The notes: a model not told the origin generated them from the sequence alone. DNA of 64,000 bases from Candidatus Helarchaeota archaeon (GCA_019058315.1 JAHPZH010000002.1:372001-436000), one strand, 5' to 3'; counted from the stretch's first letter, positions 35,222 to 44,601 are shown. Made by a program: numbers and translations.

Positions 35222-36379
35222 TTACATTTCAAGGGATTTTATTTTGTCATTTATTTCCTGAACTTTCGCTTTTAATTTCTCTAAATCTTCTAATTTAATT
35301 CCTGGCATATTCATTTGTGTTTTTATTGACTCTAATTTTTCAACGAGTTCAGCTACTTTAAGATTATTACAATGCTCGATTACTGCTTTTACTCCTTCTT
35401 CATATATTTTTTTATCATTATCTAATAAATAAGATGAAGTTAGAAATAAGGTTTGAAGTTTTGTTAGATTTACTAAATTCTTAATTTCTAAAATCTGATT
35501 TTCATTTAGATTTAATATATAAAGTTCTGTTAGATTATCTAAATTCTTAATTTCTGAGATTTGATTGAACTCAAGAGATAATCTTTCTAATTTAGTCAAA
35601 TTAGCTAAATTCTTCATTTCCGAAATTTGATTATGTCCTAATTCTAAATTTTGCAGTCGTGTTAAATTGTTTAAATTCTTTATTTCTGAGATTTGATTAT
35701 GTCCTAATTCTAAAAATTGCAGTCTTGTTAAATTATCTAAATTCTTAATTTCTGAAATTTGATTATGTCCTAATTCTAAATTTTGTAGTTGTGTTAAAGT
35801 ATCTAAATTCTTAATTTCTGAAATTTGATTATGTCCCAATTCTAAAAATTGTAATCGTGTTAAATTGTCTAAATTCTTAATTTCTGAAATTTGATTTTTG
35901 TCAAGATCTAACCTTTGGAGTTGTATAAGATTATCTAAATTTTTAATCTCTGAAATTTGATTTTCTTGAAGCCATAATTCTTCTAATTTTTTTAGATTAT
36001 CTAAATTACCTATTTCTGAAATCTGATTAGTATTGAGCATTAATATTTGGAGTTGTGGTAGATTATCCAGATTTTTTATTCTCGAAATTTGATTATTACC
36101 AAGATATAAAACTTCTAACTGTGTTAAATTTTCTAAATTCTTGATTTCTGTAATCTGATTTCCACTAAGCTCTAATTTTTTTAGTTTTCTTAGGTTTTCT
36201 AGATTCTCGATTTCTGAAATTTCATTTATTGAAAGATCTAATACTTGGAGTTCTGTTAGATTTTCTAAATTTTTAATTTCTGTAATATCTTGGATTTGTA
36301 AATCAGAAAGATCTAGAATTTTTAACCCATTACTTAAAATTTCAACAGGGTAAGTATTTCCTTCATATTCCACCGACAT
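35222..36379 (-). CDS. SDS22-type leucine-rich repeat protein, tandem paralogue
   Basis: The 385-residue product has about 13 LRRs of 22 residues. Four adjacent units around NLTRLQFLELGHNQISEIK are almost identical at both protein and DNA level, pointing to recent repeat expansion. The N-terminal cap (YEGNTYPVEILSNGLKILDL) and the C-terminal helical tail (KVAELVEKLESIKT and KLEDLEKLKAKVQEINDKI) match those of the downstream LRR gene. No signal or membrane helix is visible. Its promoter must lie in the 317-base region shared with the divergent surface-protein gene. Confidence 0.9.
   Translation of the reverse strand: MSVEYEGNTYPVEILSNGLKILDLSDLQIQDITEIKNLENLTELQVLDLSINEISEIENLENLRKLKKLELSGNQITEIKNLENLTQLEVLYLGNNQISRIKNLDNLPQLQILMLNTNQISEIGNLDNLKKLEELWLQENQISEIKNLDNLIQLQRLDLDKNQISEIKNLDNLTRLQFLELGHNQISEIKNLDTLTQLQNLELGHNQISEIKNLDNLTRLQFLELGHNQISEIKNLNNLTRLQNLELGHNQISEMKNLANLTKLERLSLEFNQISEIKNLDNLTELYILNLNENQILEIKNLVNLTKLQTLFLTSSYLLDNDKKIYEEGVKAVIEHCNNLKVAELVEKLESIKTQMNMPGIKLEDLEKLKAKVQEINDKIKSLEM
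35615..35895 (-). repeat. Near-identical 66-bp tandem LRR units
   Basis: The plus-strand word TTATGTCC(T/C)A recurs at 35631, 35697, 35763 and 35829, exactly 66 bases apart, and the rest of each unit is also nearly identical. Each unit is one 22-residue LRR. The exact period and low divergence indicate recent unequal exchange. Confidence 0.85.
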
Positions 36380-36696
36380 ATTCTTTCGACTATCTTCACT
36401 TTGAGATAAAAAAATTTATGATTTATTAGTAAATGTTTGTGAAATTAACTCTTGGGATGGTTTAAAAATCGTTATGTTTCTATCCCAAATAAACTAAATT
36501 TCCTTTAAATTGCGTTTCAAATAATATGGGGAATAAATTCAGTTTACTTTTTGAATTCTGCAGAGAAATCATATAAAATTACACCTTTTTGTTTTATATC
36601 AAGAAGTGTTTATATTCCCCTTACCTTATTAAAATTTATATGTAAGAAAAAGAATGAATTAATATCTCCTTTTTTTTAATTTTAAGAAGGGATATT
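36380..36696. other. Divergent promoter region between LRR and surface-protein genes
   Basis: This 317-base AT-rich region has no ORF. On the plus strand GTTTATATT (36608-36616) is a good TATA candidate for the surface-protein gene, and AGAAGGGAT before its ATG is a likely ribosome binding site. A promoter for the LRR genes on the minus strand must lie in the left part; no clear motif was picked out. Confidence 0.5.
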
Positions 36697-38574
36697 ATGA
36701 GAACCAAAAAAAAAATTATATTAGTTACACAGATTTTTCTTATTTTGACATTATACCTTGTTATTAACACTTCTAAATTTGATATTACTGCTATTTCCTT
36801 GTCTTCAGTCAACGATAAAAGCTTTACCTTAAATACTACTGCAAGCTGGTCCAATGCGACTGCGATTTCAGATGTTTACGGGTGGAACGATGATGGTAGT
36901 GTATATCCAAGCGTCGCTGTGGACAGTAGCGGCAACCTGCACGTGGTCTGGCAAGATTGGACGGACGGTGAGTGGGGATCTGATATAGAAATATTTTACG
37001 TAAACTATACCGCTTCTGGCTGGTCCAACGCCACCGCGATTTCGGACCTTTACGGGTGGAACAATGGTGATAGTTATGATCCAAGCGTCGCCGTGGATGG
37101 TGACGGAAATGTGCATGTGGTCTGGTATGATGACACCAATGGTGAGTGGGGAACTGATCAAGAAATAATGTATGCCAATTACACTGGGTCGGGTTGGTCC
37201 AACGCCACCGCTATTTCCGACCTTTACGGGTGGAACAATGGTGATAGTTATGATCCAAGCGTCGCCGTGGACGGTAACGGTAATGTACACGTGGTTTGGC
37301 ACGATGCTACTAATGGTGAGTGGGGAACTGATCTTGAAATAATGTACACAAACTACACCGCTTCTGGCTGGTCCAACGCCACCGCGATTTCGGACCTTTA
37401 CGGGTGGAACAATGGTGAAAGTTATTGGCCAAGCGTCACCGTGGACGGTAGCGGCAATGTACATGTGGTCTGGAACGATTACACGGCCGGTGGGTGGGGT
37501 GGTGGTGGAAGCGACCCTGAAATATTTTACACAAACTACACCGCTTCTGGCTGGTCCAACGCGACCGCGATTTCGGACCTTTACGGGTGGAACAATGGTG
37601 AAAGTTATAGGCCAAGCGTCGCCGCGGACGGTAGCGGAAACGTACACGTGGTCTGGGAAGATGACACGGACGGTGCGTGGGGAACTGATATAGAAATATT
37701 TTACACAAAATACACCGCTTCTGGTTGGTCCAACCCTATTGCGATTTCCGACCTCTACGGGTGGAACAATGGTGAAAGTTATAGGCCAAGTGTCGCCGCG
37801 GACGGTAGCGGAAACGTGTACGTGGTCTGGCAAGACTTAACCAGTGGTGCGTGGGGAACTGATGATGAAATAATGTATGCAAACTACACTGCAGCGGGTT
37901 GGTCCGATGCCACCGTGATTTCAGACCTTTACGGGTGGAATAATGATTTTAGCGGCGGACCAAGTATCGCAGTGGACGGCACCGGTAATTTACACGTGGT
38001 TTGGCACGATGACACGGACGGTGAGTGGGGAACTGATTATGAAATAATGTACACAATATTAACTGAAAAACCTTCTTCAAGCAACCCGTCTGATATTTTT
38101 ATGTTAACCATGGGTTCAGATACTATTGATTGGGTAATTTGGGATGAATCTGGCATAGGAAAATATCGGGTTTCCGTGTATGATATTATCAACAAAAGTT
38201 ATTATTTATGGGTAAATTGGACTGTATGGACGAATAATACAAATTTAAAAGTCCCTATTAATCGAAGTGTAGAAGGAATATTCAATTATACAATTGAATA
38301 TTATGATTTTTATCATCAATTCGGCATTTCAGACTCAGTTATTGTAACAATAACCGAGTATATTCCCTCTAAAGATGAGCCAATTATAATCGCACCACAA
38401 GGCAGTGGAGATATTTCCAACTTCTTATTATCGCCATTGGGTCTTGGAATTATAGCTGGCGTTGGGGCGATGTTTCTAATATTGGTAGCAGTCGTAATTA
38501 AACTCAATAATACTGTTAAAGAACTTAAAAAAAGTAGTAAATTTTCGACTTCTAAAAAATCAAACGAGAAATAA
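36697..38574 (+). CDS. Membrane-anchored surface protein with seven 58-residue repeats
   Basis: The 625-residue product has an N-terminal membrane or signal helix (about 5-22), seven repeats, a beta-rich stalk domain (about 460-570, IDWVIWDESGIGKYRVSVYD) and a C-terminal membrane helix (about 580-605) followed by a Lys/Ser-rich cytoplasmic tail. Each repeat contains ASGWSNATAISDLYGWNN, PSVAVDGSGNVHVVW and TDxEIMYxNYT, probably one blade of a beta-propeller. The N-(A/S/C)-T sites in each unit allow N-glycosylation. The repeat DNA is much richer in G and C than the flanking genes. It is likely an outward-facing adhesion or S-layer-associated protein. The same plan is seen in the protein at 15197-16780. 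Confidence 0.82.
   Translation: MRTKKKIILVTQIFLILTLYLVINTSKFDITAISLSSVNDKSFTLNTTASWSNATAISDVYGWNDDGSVYPSVAVDSSGNLHVVWQDWTDGEWGSDIEIFYVNYTASGWSNATAISDLYGWNNGDSYDPSVAVDGDGNVHVVWYDDTNGEWGTDQEIMYANYTGSGWSNATAISDLYGWNNGDSYDPSVAVDGNGNVHVVWHDATNGEWGTDLEIMYTNYTASGWSNATAISDLYGWNNGESYWPSVTVDGSGNVHVVWNDYTAGGWGGGGSDPEIFYTNYTASGWSNATAISDLYGWNNGESYRPSVAADGSGNVHVVWEDDTDGAWGTDIEIFYTKYTASGWSNPIAISDLYGWNNGESYRPSVAADGSGNVYVVWQDLTSGAWGTDDEIMYANYTAAGWSDATVISDLYGWNNDFSGGPSIAVDGTGNLHVVWHDDTDGEWGTDYEIMYTILTEKPSSSNPSDIFMLTMGSDTIDWVIWDESGIGKYRVSVYDIINKSYYLWVNWTVWTNNTNLKVPINRSVEGIFNYTIEYYDFYHQFGISDSVIVTITEYIPSKDEPIIIAPQGSGDISNFLLSPLGLGIIAGVGAMFLILVAVVIKLNNTVKELKKSSKFSTSKKSNEK
36847..38050 (+). repeat. 174-bp tandem coding repeats
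   Basis: The word TGGTCC starts units at 36847, 37021, 37195, 37369, 37552, 37726 and 37900. The spacing is 174 bases except once 183, where three Gly-rich codons are inserted near 37500. Units share long identical stretches, so the array looks recently amplified or homogenised. Confidence 0.88.
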
Positions 38575-38831
38575 AAATAATATAACAGATTTTTAAGATA
38601 AGTTAAATTATTATGTAATTTTATAGTTTTTAGACTTTTTTATTTCTTTAGAATAATAATATTTATACGCTCTGCCATTCACTATTTCTATTTATTATAT
38701 CTATAAGAATTTATACGAAAATAATGTAAAAGATACTGAATGAAATAGAGTCTAGAATCTATAGTGTATAATAAGTAAATTTCATTAATTTATTCATTGA
38801 CCAAAGCCTAATAAAAGTGAGATAGGTATAA

Positions 38832-40286
38832 ATGAGTAAAGTAAAATGGGAAACCGAATTAAAAAGAGAACAAATTGAAAAGACTTGTATCAGAATAACC
38901 AGAAATTTGGTTGGGGAAGAAAAGAAAAGAGAATATGATGCATGTATCAATAAATTGAACTCAATCCTAGACAAAAACAGAATTAATGAAGAATTCGAAA
39001 ATCTAAAGCAAGAAGATTATGAAACTAGTTGTCTATCTATAATAGACCAATTGAATGTTAAAAATCCTAATAAATTGAAAAATAATTGTATAAATAAATT
39101 TAAAATTCAAATTAGTGACCCTATTTGGATAGAAAAAATGACTGAATATAAAAAAACTTTTCTATTTAATGAATTAAATGAATTAAATACTATGGTTGAT
39201 TTAGAAAAATATGAACATCAAAATAAGCTATTTATGAAGCAAATATTAGCTAGTGATGTAAAGAAAAACTTACAAATTTACTTTAAAGATATTAAATTGA
39301 AGGATGATCCTGATTTTTTAACGAGAAAAAAATCCATTTCATATAAACTAAATAAAGAATATTTATCAGAAAATATAGAGAAACAAGAAAAACTGAGACT
39401 TTTAGCAACTTATTTATTAACTGATGGGAGTCTATACAAGGATGGCAACAACTACAAATTAGATTTCACTAATAAATCTATTATTCTTATTGAAAAATTC
39501 ATGGATATACTAAAAGAATTTATACCTAATGCGCATTTCAATTTTACAAAACATAAGGTCCCAACAGGAATTAGTTATCAAGTCAAAGTTCCTTCTAATG
39601 AACTAGCTGAGTTATTATTTGAAATTTCACCATCCTACAAGACAAAACCCTATAAAAACCTTTCAGAATGTGAAAATGAATATAAAAAAGAACTTTGTGT
39701 AAAATGGAAGGTGAAAGACAAACAAATGGGATATAAAGAGAAATATTTCGCACCTGCAACTTACCGAAATATAATGGATAAAGTATCTGTTACAGATATT
39801 CTCAGAATAATTTTTGATAATGAAGGTAGTGTTGGTTTAAGCATTCGAAAAGATGGAAGAACAGATAAAAAATTGTCAGTTACTTGTCTACATCCTGGTT
39901 TAGCTGAAGAAATAAGACAAATGTTAATTGCAGTAGGAATTCACACAAATCCAATTCCTGAAAATTATAAAGGAGATTTTGAAATTTTATCTGAATATTA
40001 TGAAACTTTTCGTGATAAAATAGGATTTACTAGAGGAGTAACAAAAGAAAAGGGAAAATATTTAATTGGAAAAAATAAATCTGATATTTTAGATATTTTT
40101 ATTCTAATTTCTTGTATGCAAAAGGATAAGGGACTAATTTTAAAAAATATACCGAATTTAGAAAAAAAACTGGAGTCTATAGTAACCGAATATGAAGAAG
40201 GTGTAAACCAAGGTATTTCTAAAAACTTGTTATTAAAAAAGATTTCAGAAAAGTTAACTATTTTTCAAGATAATCGTAATAAATAG
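38832..40286 (+). CDS. LAGLIDADG-type homing endonuclease, free-standing
   Basis: The 484-residue product has two LAGLIDADG-like motifs: RLLATYLLTDG (residues 189-199) with D198 as catalytic acid, and DILRIIFDNEG (about 322-332) with E331. These helices form the dimer-like core of a single-chain endonuclease that cuts DNA at a long site. The N-terminal 180 residues are Cys-containing, charged and helical, without a recognised domain. The gene stops nine bases from the 3' end of the intron-bearing tRNA on the opposite strand, so it is not inside an intron but next to its probable target. Both motifs keep an acidic residue, so it may be active. It could also have been recruited to another DNA-binding role. 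Confidence 0.8.
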   Translation: MSKVKWETELKREQIEKTCIRITRNLVGEEKKREYDACINKLNSILDKNRINEEFENLKQEDYETSCLSIIDQLNVKNPNKLKNNCINKFKIQISDPIWIEKMTEYKKTFLFNELNELNTMVDLEKYEHQNKLFMKQILASDVKKNLQIYFKDIKLKDDPDFLTRKKSISYKLNKEYLSENIEKQEKLRLLATYLLTDGSLYKDGNNYKLDFTNKSIILIEKFMDILKEFIPNAHFNFTKHKVPTGISYQVKVPSNELAELLFEISPSYKTKPYKNLSECENEYKKELCVKWKVKDKQMGYKEKYFAPATYRNIMDKVSVTDILRIIFDNEGSVGLSIRKDGRTDKKLSVTCLHPGLAEEIRQMLIAVGIHTNPIPENYKGDFEILSEYYETFRDKIGFTRGVTKEKGKYLIGKNKSDILDIFILISCMQKDKGLILKNIPNLEKKLESIVTEYEEGVNQGISKNLLLKKISEKLTIFQDNRNK

Positions 40287-40294
40287 AAAAAGAG

Positions 40295-40477
40295 TGGGAC
40301 CGCCGGGCTTCGATCCCGGGACTTTACCCATGAGAGACGTTTATTCTCTCATTTCTGGCTTTCTCCGAGGAGAATTGTAAAGAGAGTGGTCAAGCTCTGA
40401 AATACAATTGTAAATCTTATAAGGCCAGCACTCTTTTTGGGAAGTTTTAGACTCTAACCAAGCTGAGTCACGGTCCC
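40295..40477 (-). tRNA. tRNA-Ile(UAU) with up to three introns
   Basis: On the minus strand, GGGACCG (40471-40477) pairs with CGGTCCC (40296-40302), with A73 at 40295. The T arm CCGGG-ATCGAAG-CCCGG and D arm ACTC/GAGT with a GG-containing loop are clear. The anticodon stem is CTGGC (40424-40428) with GCCAG (40355-40359) and the loop reads CTTATAA, anticodon TAT, if the intron at 37/38 (40361-40417, 57 nt) is removed. A second insert in the variable loop (40324-40353, 30 nt) has a seven-pair hairpin. A third (about 40430-40450, 21 nt) sits between D stem and position 26. The first two fit a relaxed bulge-helix-bulge with one A-G mismatch; the third does not. Without introns the RNA is 75 nt. 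CCA is not encoded. Its place 57 bases after ileS supports Ile. Confidence 0.78.
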
Positions 40478-40534
40478 ATTAATTGTAGGTATCCATTGAT
40501 ATTATTGCAAATAATTAATGACTTTTATCTTTTT

Positions 40535-43501
40535 TTATTTTTCCGATTTTTTGAAATAGAATTGAATATCCACGTTTTCTATTGACAATTTACCCGAAAC
40601 GAAACCTTTTTTGACTTTATCTGGAGCTGATTTTACTATTTGAATTGTTTGAGCTCTTGTAATTGAAGTTATCATATCCTGAAACGTTGTTAATTTATCT
40701 AAAACGTCTTTATCATTACAAACCACTATTAATTCTATAGTTTCCTTCACATGGAATTTGTTTTTCTTCCGATTTTGCTGAATATGTCTTGTTAGCTCCC
40801 TGACCATATGTTCTGCTTTTAGTTCATCTTTTACTTCAGTTTCGAGTCCAACTGAGCACTTAGGTCGTTCTTTGAATTTTATTGTCTTCTTTTTCGGGGC
40901 TGATTTTACAACCTCTGTAGTTTTTACATTCGCTTGATTATTTATTATATCTAATAAGTTATCAATTTTATTCATTTTTTCCTTGGGAACAATTATTGCC
41001 TTAAGCAAAGGATAACGTAGTTTTATTCCTTCTTCTTGGCGAATGGATAAAAGAGATTCCACAATATGTTTAACCAGTTCCATTGATTCTTCCAATTCAG
41101 GTTTAATAAGTTTGGTATTTGTTTTTGGCCATTTAAGTAATTGGATGCTTTCTGGAGTTTTAGTTTCAGCAGGTCGAACTAAATGTTGGTAGAGTTCTTC
41201 AGATAAAAATGGTATGGCGGGTGTACTAAGTACGATAAGAGTACGGAGGACTTCATATAACGTTGCCATAGCTGCAGAATCTTGATTATTTATACGATCT
41301 CTGATTATTCTCACGTACCAATGACTAAGGTCGCTCATATAAAAATCCTGTAATAATTTCGGAATTTTTGGTAAATTATACGTTTCAAACTCTTCTGTCA
41401 CGTTTTTGATTAAAGAATTTAATCTTGAAAGAAGCCAAGTATCTTCAATTTGAAGTTTCATTTTACTAAGATTATGTTTTGTTGGATCAAAGTCTGCAAT
41501 TTTTAGAAACGTAGTAGCATAAACATAGACATTATATATAACATTTAGCATACGATGAGCATCTTTTAATTCAGTCCATACGAATTTCATATCTTCTCCG
41601 GGTGCTGTTGATTTAACGGAATAGAATCTGAAAGCTTCTGAGCCATACTTTTCTATTACTTCTTCTGGTGCTACGACATTTCCTATAGATTTACTCATAG
41701 GTCGTCCTTCTTCATCCATTGTAAATCCATGCATATATACTGCCTCGTAAGGACGAGTTTCTGACGATACAATACTCGAAGACATCAAAGTATTAAACCA
41801 ACCACGAATTTGGTCCTTTCCTTCTAATATGAAATCTGCTTTTTTCCAGTTATCAAAGTCATTTTTTCCATAAACAACCATATTTGTAGACCACATACCG
41901 GATCCTGAATCTAACCAAACATCCAATACATCTGGAATTCGTTTTTTAGTTCCACCGCATTTGCATTTCCAAGTAACTTCGTCTATCCAAGGTCTGTGGA
42001 GATCTTCAGGAACTTTATTAGAAAGCTTCTTCAGTTCATCTACTGACCCTATAATTGTAACATCGTCACATTTATCACATTCCCAAATTGGCAGCGGAGT
42101 TCCCCAATATCTTTGACGGGAAATACACCAGTCCCAAAGATTCGAAATCCAGTTGTGAAACCAACCACCTGCCCATTGAGGTTGCCAATAGACTTTTTTA
42201 TTTTCACTTATCATGAGTTCATGCAGTACACTCATTTTAAAGAACCACTGTTCAATATTTCGATAGATGAGTGGTGTTTTACACCTCCAGCAGTGAGCAT
42301 ACTCATGTTTTAATGTACCTAGATTTAACAATGTTCCTTTTTTCTTCAAATCATCCAATATTTTTTTGTTTGCATCTTTAACATAGAGTCCTTTGTATTT
42401 TCCTCCTTCTTCGGTAAAGTTCCCTGCAGAATCAAGAGGTGAAAAAGCTGGCACTTTGTATTTTAAACCAACTATGTAATCCTCTTGTCCATGCCCAGGA
42501 GCAGAATGAACTAATCCAGTGCCTCCTTTATCTACAGTAACATATTCTTCAGATAAAATAACTGTATGAACATTTGGATTTCCTTTTTCATATTCTAAAT
42601 TTTTAGGAACTTCTTCAGCTAATGGAGGAATGTATTTTAATCCTTCTAATTTTTCTCCTAAAAATTCTTCAATTATTTTAAAATCTTTGCCCAATAATCC
42701 TTGAATTACTGCTGTAGACAATGCTTTAGAAATTATCCAGACTTCATTACCAACTTTCGCTCGAATGTAGTTATATGTAGGATTCACCATAACTGCTAAA
42801 TTAGCAGGAAGTGTCCAAGGCGTTGTTGTAAATATTAGTAAATACTCATTTTTTTTATCTTTCACCTTAAATTTTAGAAATAAGGAGATATCTTCAATAT
42901 TATAATATTCAAATTCATGTTTAGCAAGCGCCGTTTCACATCTAGGGCATGTATTTAACGGTCGAGCACCTTTATACAAGTATCCATTATCCCATGCCTT
43001 TCGAATAGCCCACCATATTCCTTCTATATAGCTATTAAAGACTGTTTCGTAAGGATGTTCCCAATCATAAAAGCACGCCAGCCTTTTAAACTGTTCATTC
43101 ATTTTCCATAAATTTGTTTCTGCAAATTCACGACATTTTTTAATAAAATTTTCTAGACCAAATGCTTCTATTTCCTTTTTATTAGATATTTCTAATTCTT
43201 TTTCCATTAAAACTTCAATAGGTAATCCGTGCATATCATATCCTGGATTTACTTTTACATAATGACCTGTCATGCTTTTATAGCGGAGTACATAATCTTT
43301 CAAGACCTTATTCCAAGCAGTACCTAAGTGAATTGCTCCTGTTGTATAGGGAGGACCGTCAATAAATTTCCATTCAGGATCATTTTGTTCCAAATTCTTT
43401 TTCCAAATTTTTTCGAAGATTTTATTCTTTTCCCAGAATTTTAGAATTTTATCTTCCATCTCTTTAAATACAATTTTTTTTGGCAGTTCTTTTATTGGCA
43501 T
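40535..43501 (-). CDS. ileS: Isoleucyl-tRNA synthetase
   Basis: The 988-residue class I synthetase charges tRNA-Ile. It has the HIGH-type motif HLGT (residues 58-61, in GAIHLGTAWNK), GYDMHGLPIE, and the KMSKS-type motif MSKS near residue 600 (GRPMSKSIGN). The CP1 editing domain shows TTTPWTLPANLAV and GLVHSAPGHGQEDY. Cys pairs CPRC and CWRC in the middle, plus CDKC and CKCG, suggest zinc sites. The anticodon-binding and C-terminal domains are full length. It starts at ATG. A tRNA-Ile-like gene lies 57 bases downstream on the same strand, so the enzyme and its substrate could share a transcript. Confidence 0.96.
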   Translation of the reverse strand: MPIKELPKKIVFKEMEDKILKFWEKNKIFEKIWKKNLEQNDPEWKFIDGPPYTTGAIHLGTAWNKVLKDYVLRYKSMTGHYVKVNPGYDMHGLPIEVLMEKELEISNKKEIEAFGLENFIKKCREFAETNLWKMNEQFKRLACFYDWEHPYETVFNSYIEGIWWAIRKAWDNGYLYKGARPLNTCPRCETALAKHEFEYYNIEDISLFLKFKVKDKKNEYLLIFTTTPWTLPANLAVMVNPTYNYIRAKVGNEVWIISKALSTAVIQGLLGKDFKIIEEFLGEKLEGLKYIPPLAEEVPKNLEYEKGNPNVHTVILSEEYVTVDKGGTGLVHSAPGHGQEDYIVGLKYKVPAFSPLDSAGNFTEEGGKYKGLYVKDANKKILDDLKKKGTLLNLGTLKHEYAHCWRCKTPLIYRNIEQWFFKMSVLHELMISENKKVYWQPQWAGGWFHNWISNLWDWCISRQRYWGTPLPIWECDKCDDVTIIGSVDELKKLSNKVPEDLHRPWIDEVTWKCKCGGTKKRIPDVLDVWLDSGSGMWSTNMVVYGKNDFDNWKKADFILEGKDQIRGWFNTLMSSSIVSSETRPYEAVYMHGFTMDEEGRPMSKSIGNVVAPEEVIEKYGSEAFRFYSVKSTAPGEDMKFVWTELKDAHRMLNVIYNVYVYATTFLKIADFDPTKHNLSKMKLQIEDTWLLSRLNSLIKNVTEEFETYNLPKIPKLLQDFYMSDLSHWYVRIIRDRINNQDSAAMATLYEVLRTLIVLSTPAIPFLSEELYQHLVRPAETKTPESIQLLKWPKTNTKLIKPELEESMELVKHIVESLLSIRQEEGIKLRYPLLKAIIVPKEKMNKIDNLLDIINNQANVKTTEVVKSAPKKKTIKFKERPKCSVGLETEVKDELKAEHMVRELTRHIQQNRKKNKFHVKETIELIVVCNDKDVLDKLTTFQDMITSITRAQTIQIVKSAPDKVKKGFVSGKLSIENVDIQFYFKKSEK

Positions 43502-43713
43502 TTACACTAACATCTCCTCAAATTTCAATTGAATTAATGATGAAAGATGACTTAGTCTAAAAAAGTAGCTGTTTTCATTTTTAATTTTTTTTATTTTTGT
43601 TTTGGTCGCTAATTTCGCAAACCCTCATTAAAGTCACCTAGCATTAATAAAATTGATCGTGTATTATAAAGGTTATGTTTTAAGTTAAATTATCTAATTT
43701 TTTTCTATAAATT

Positions 43714-44583
43714 TTATCTCTGTATCTTGTTTTTTATATTAGCAATTTTTTCATAATATTTAGCAACATTTTTATGTTGTTGTAGTCTATTTAAGATTCT
43801 TTTTCTTGATATAAATCGTGGATCTGTAATAACTGCCAAAGTATTTGTCATATTGATTTTTCCTCCGTTATATCTGCAATATTTTCTTAATGCTGAACTG
43901 AATATAGAGTCAATTCCTTTTGAATTTGGAACAGGTTTTAATCCTCCAATTTTTTTAAAAATATCTCTTCTTACGCACATATTAGATCCACTAAATTCTA
44001 TAAACCCGAAAAAAGATCTAGTCACGTAGTATAAAACTAACAATTGAGATAACGAAAAATATTTTGTGATTGGAAAAACTTTTTTATTTCGAATAAAATA
44101 ATAAAACATTAATTGACAAAAAATCAGTATCCCGAATAATAATGAAGATGCCAATATTAAAATAAGTGATATGAAGATTGTACCTGCAGAAATTAAATAA
44201 TCACTTTTATAAATATGAGGAGCACTGCATGCTAGTAAATTTTTATTCTTTTGGAATTTTTTATATATTATTTCAAAATAATTTTCTGGAAGTTGGGTGT
44301 CCGCATCAAGAAAAATTAAAATTTTCCCATTAGATTGTTTTACGGCATAATTGATTTGAGGAACTTTTCCCTTTTTTGGTGATTCTAATACTTGTACATA
44401 TTTTTGTGCAATTTCTACAGTTCTATCGTTACTTCCTCCATCACATACCAAGATTTCATAAATTAAATTAGTTTTTTGATTTTTAACTGAAAATATTGTT
44501 CTTTTTATATTATTCTCTTCATTATAAGTTGGAATTATAACAGTTAAGGAGATTTGGTCCGTGCTCAGAAAAAATTCCTCCAT
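43714..44583 (-). CDS. Membrane-associated family 2 glycosyltransferase
   Basis: The 289-residue product has a GT-A fold: VIIPTYNEENNI near residue 15, LVCDGGSNDRT near 47 and the metal-binding LDADTQLP near 90. Two hydrophobic helices (about 130-165) interrupt the chain and would hold it to the membrane. The C-terminal part, with SGSNMCVRRDIFKKIGG, is the acceptor-side region. It transfers a sugar from a nucleotide- or lipid-linked donor to an envelope lipid or glycan. It follows another GT2 gene by 18 bases on the same strand, so they form an operon. The acceptor cannot be read from sequence. Confidence 0.85.
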   Translation of the reverse strand: MEEFFLSTDQISLTVIIPTYNEENNIKRTIFSVKNQKTNLIYEILVCDGGSNDRTVEIAQKYVQVLESPKKGKVPQINYAVKQSNGKILIFLDADTQLPENYFEIIYKKFQKNKNLLACSAPHIYKSDYLISAGTIFISLILILASSLLFGILIFCQLMFYYFIRNKKVFPITKYFSLSQLLVLYYVTRSFFGFIEFSGSNMCVRRDIFKKIGGLKPVPNSKGIDSIFSSALRKYCRYNGGKINMTNTLAVITDPRFISRKRILNRLQQHKNVAKYYEKIANIKNKIQR

Positions 44584-44601
44584 AATTTAAAAAATATGAT
44601 T

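Noticed and set aside
34000..36300. CRISPR array suggested by regularly spaced repeats
   Set aside because: The period is exactly 66 bases in an open frame and encodes LRR units, with no unique spacers.
36868..37833. Long open frame on the minus strand opposite the repeat-rich surface gene
   Set aside because: Its repeats mirror the GC-rich plus-strand 174-bp repeats. The plus frame has signal and membrane segments, so the antisense frame is a shadow.
40295..40477. Class II tRNA (Leu/Ser) with a long variable arm
   Set aside because: The 35-base variable insert is too long. Removal of 30 bases leaves a normal 5-base loop, and the flanking inserts also fit introns.
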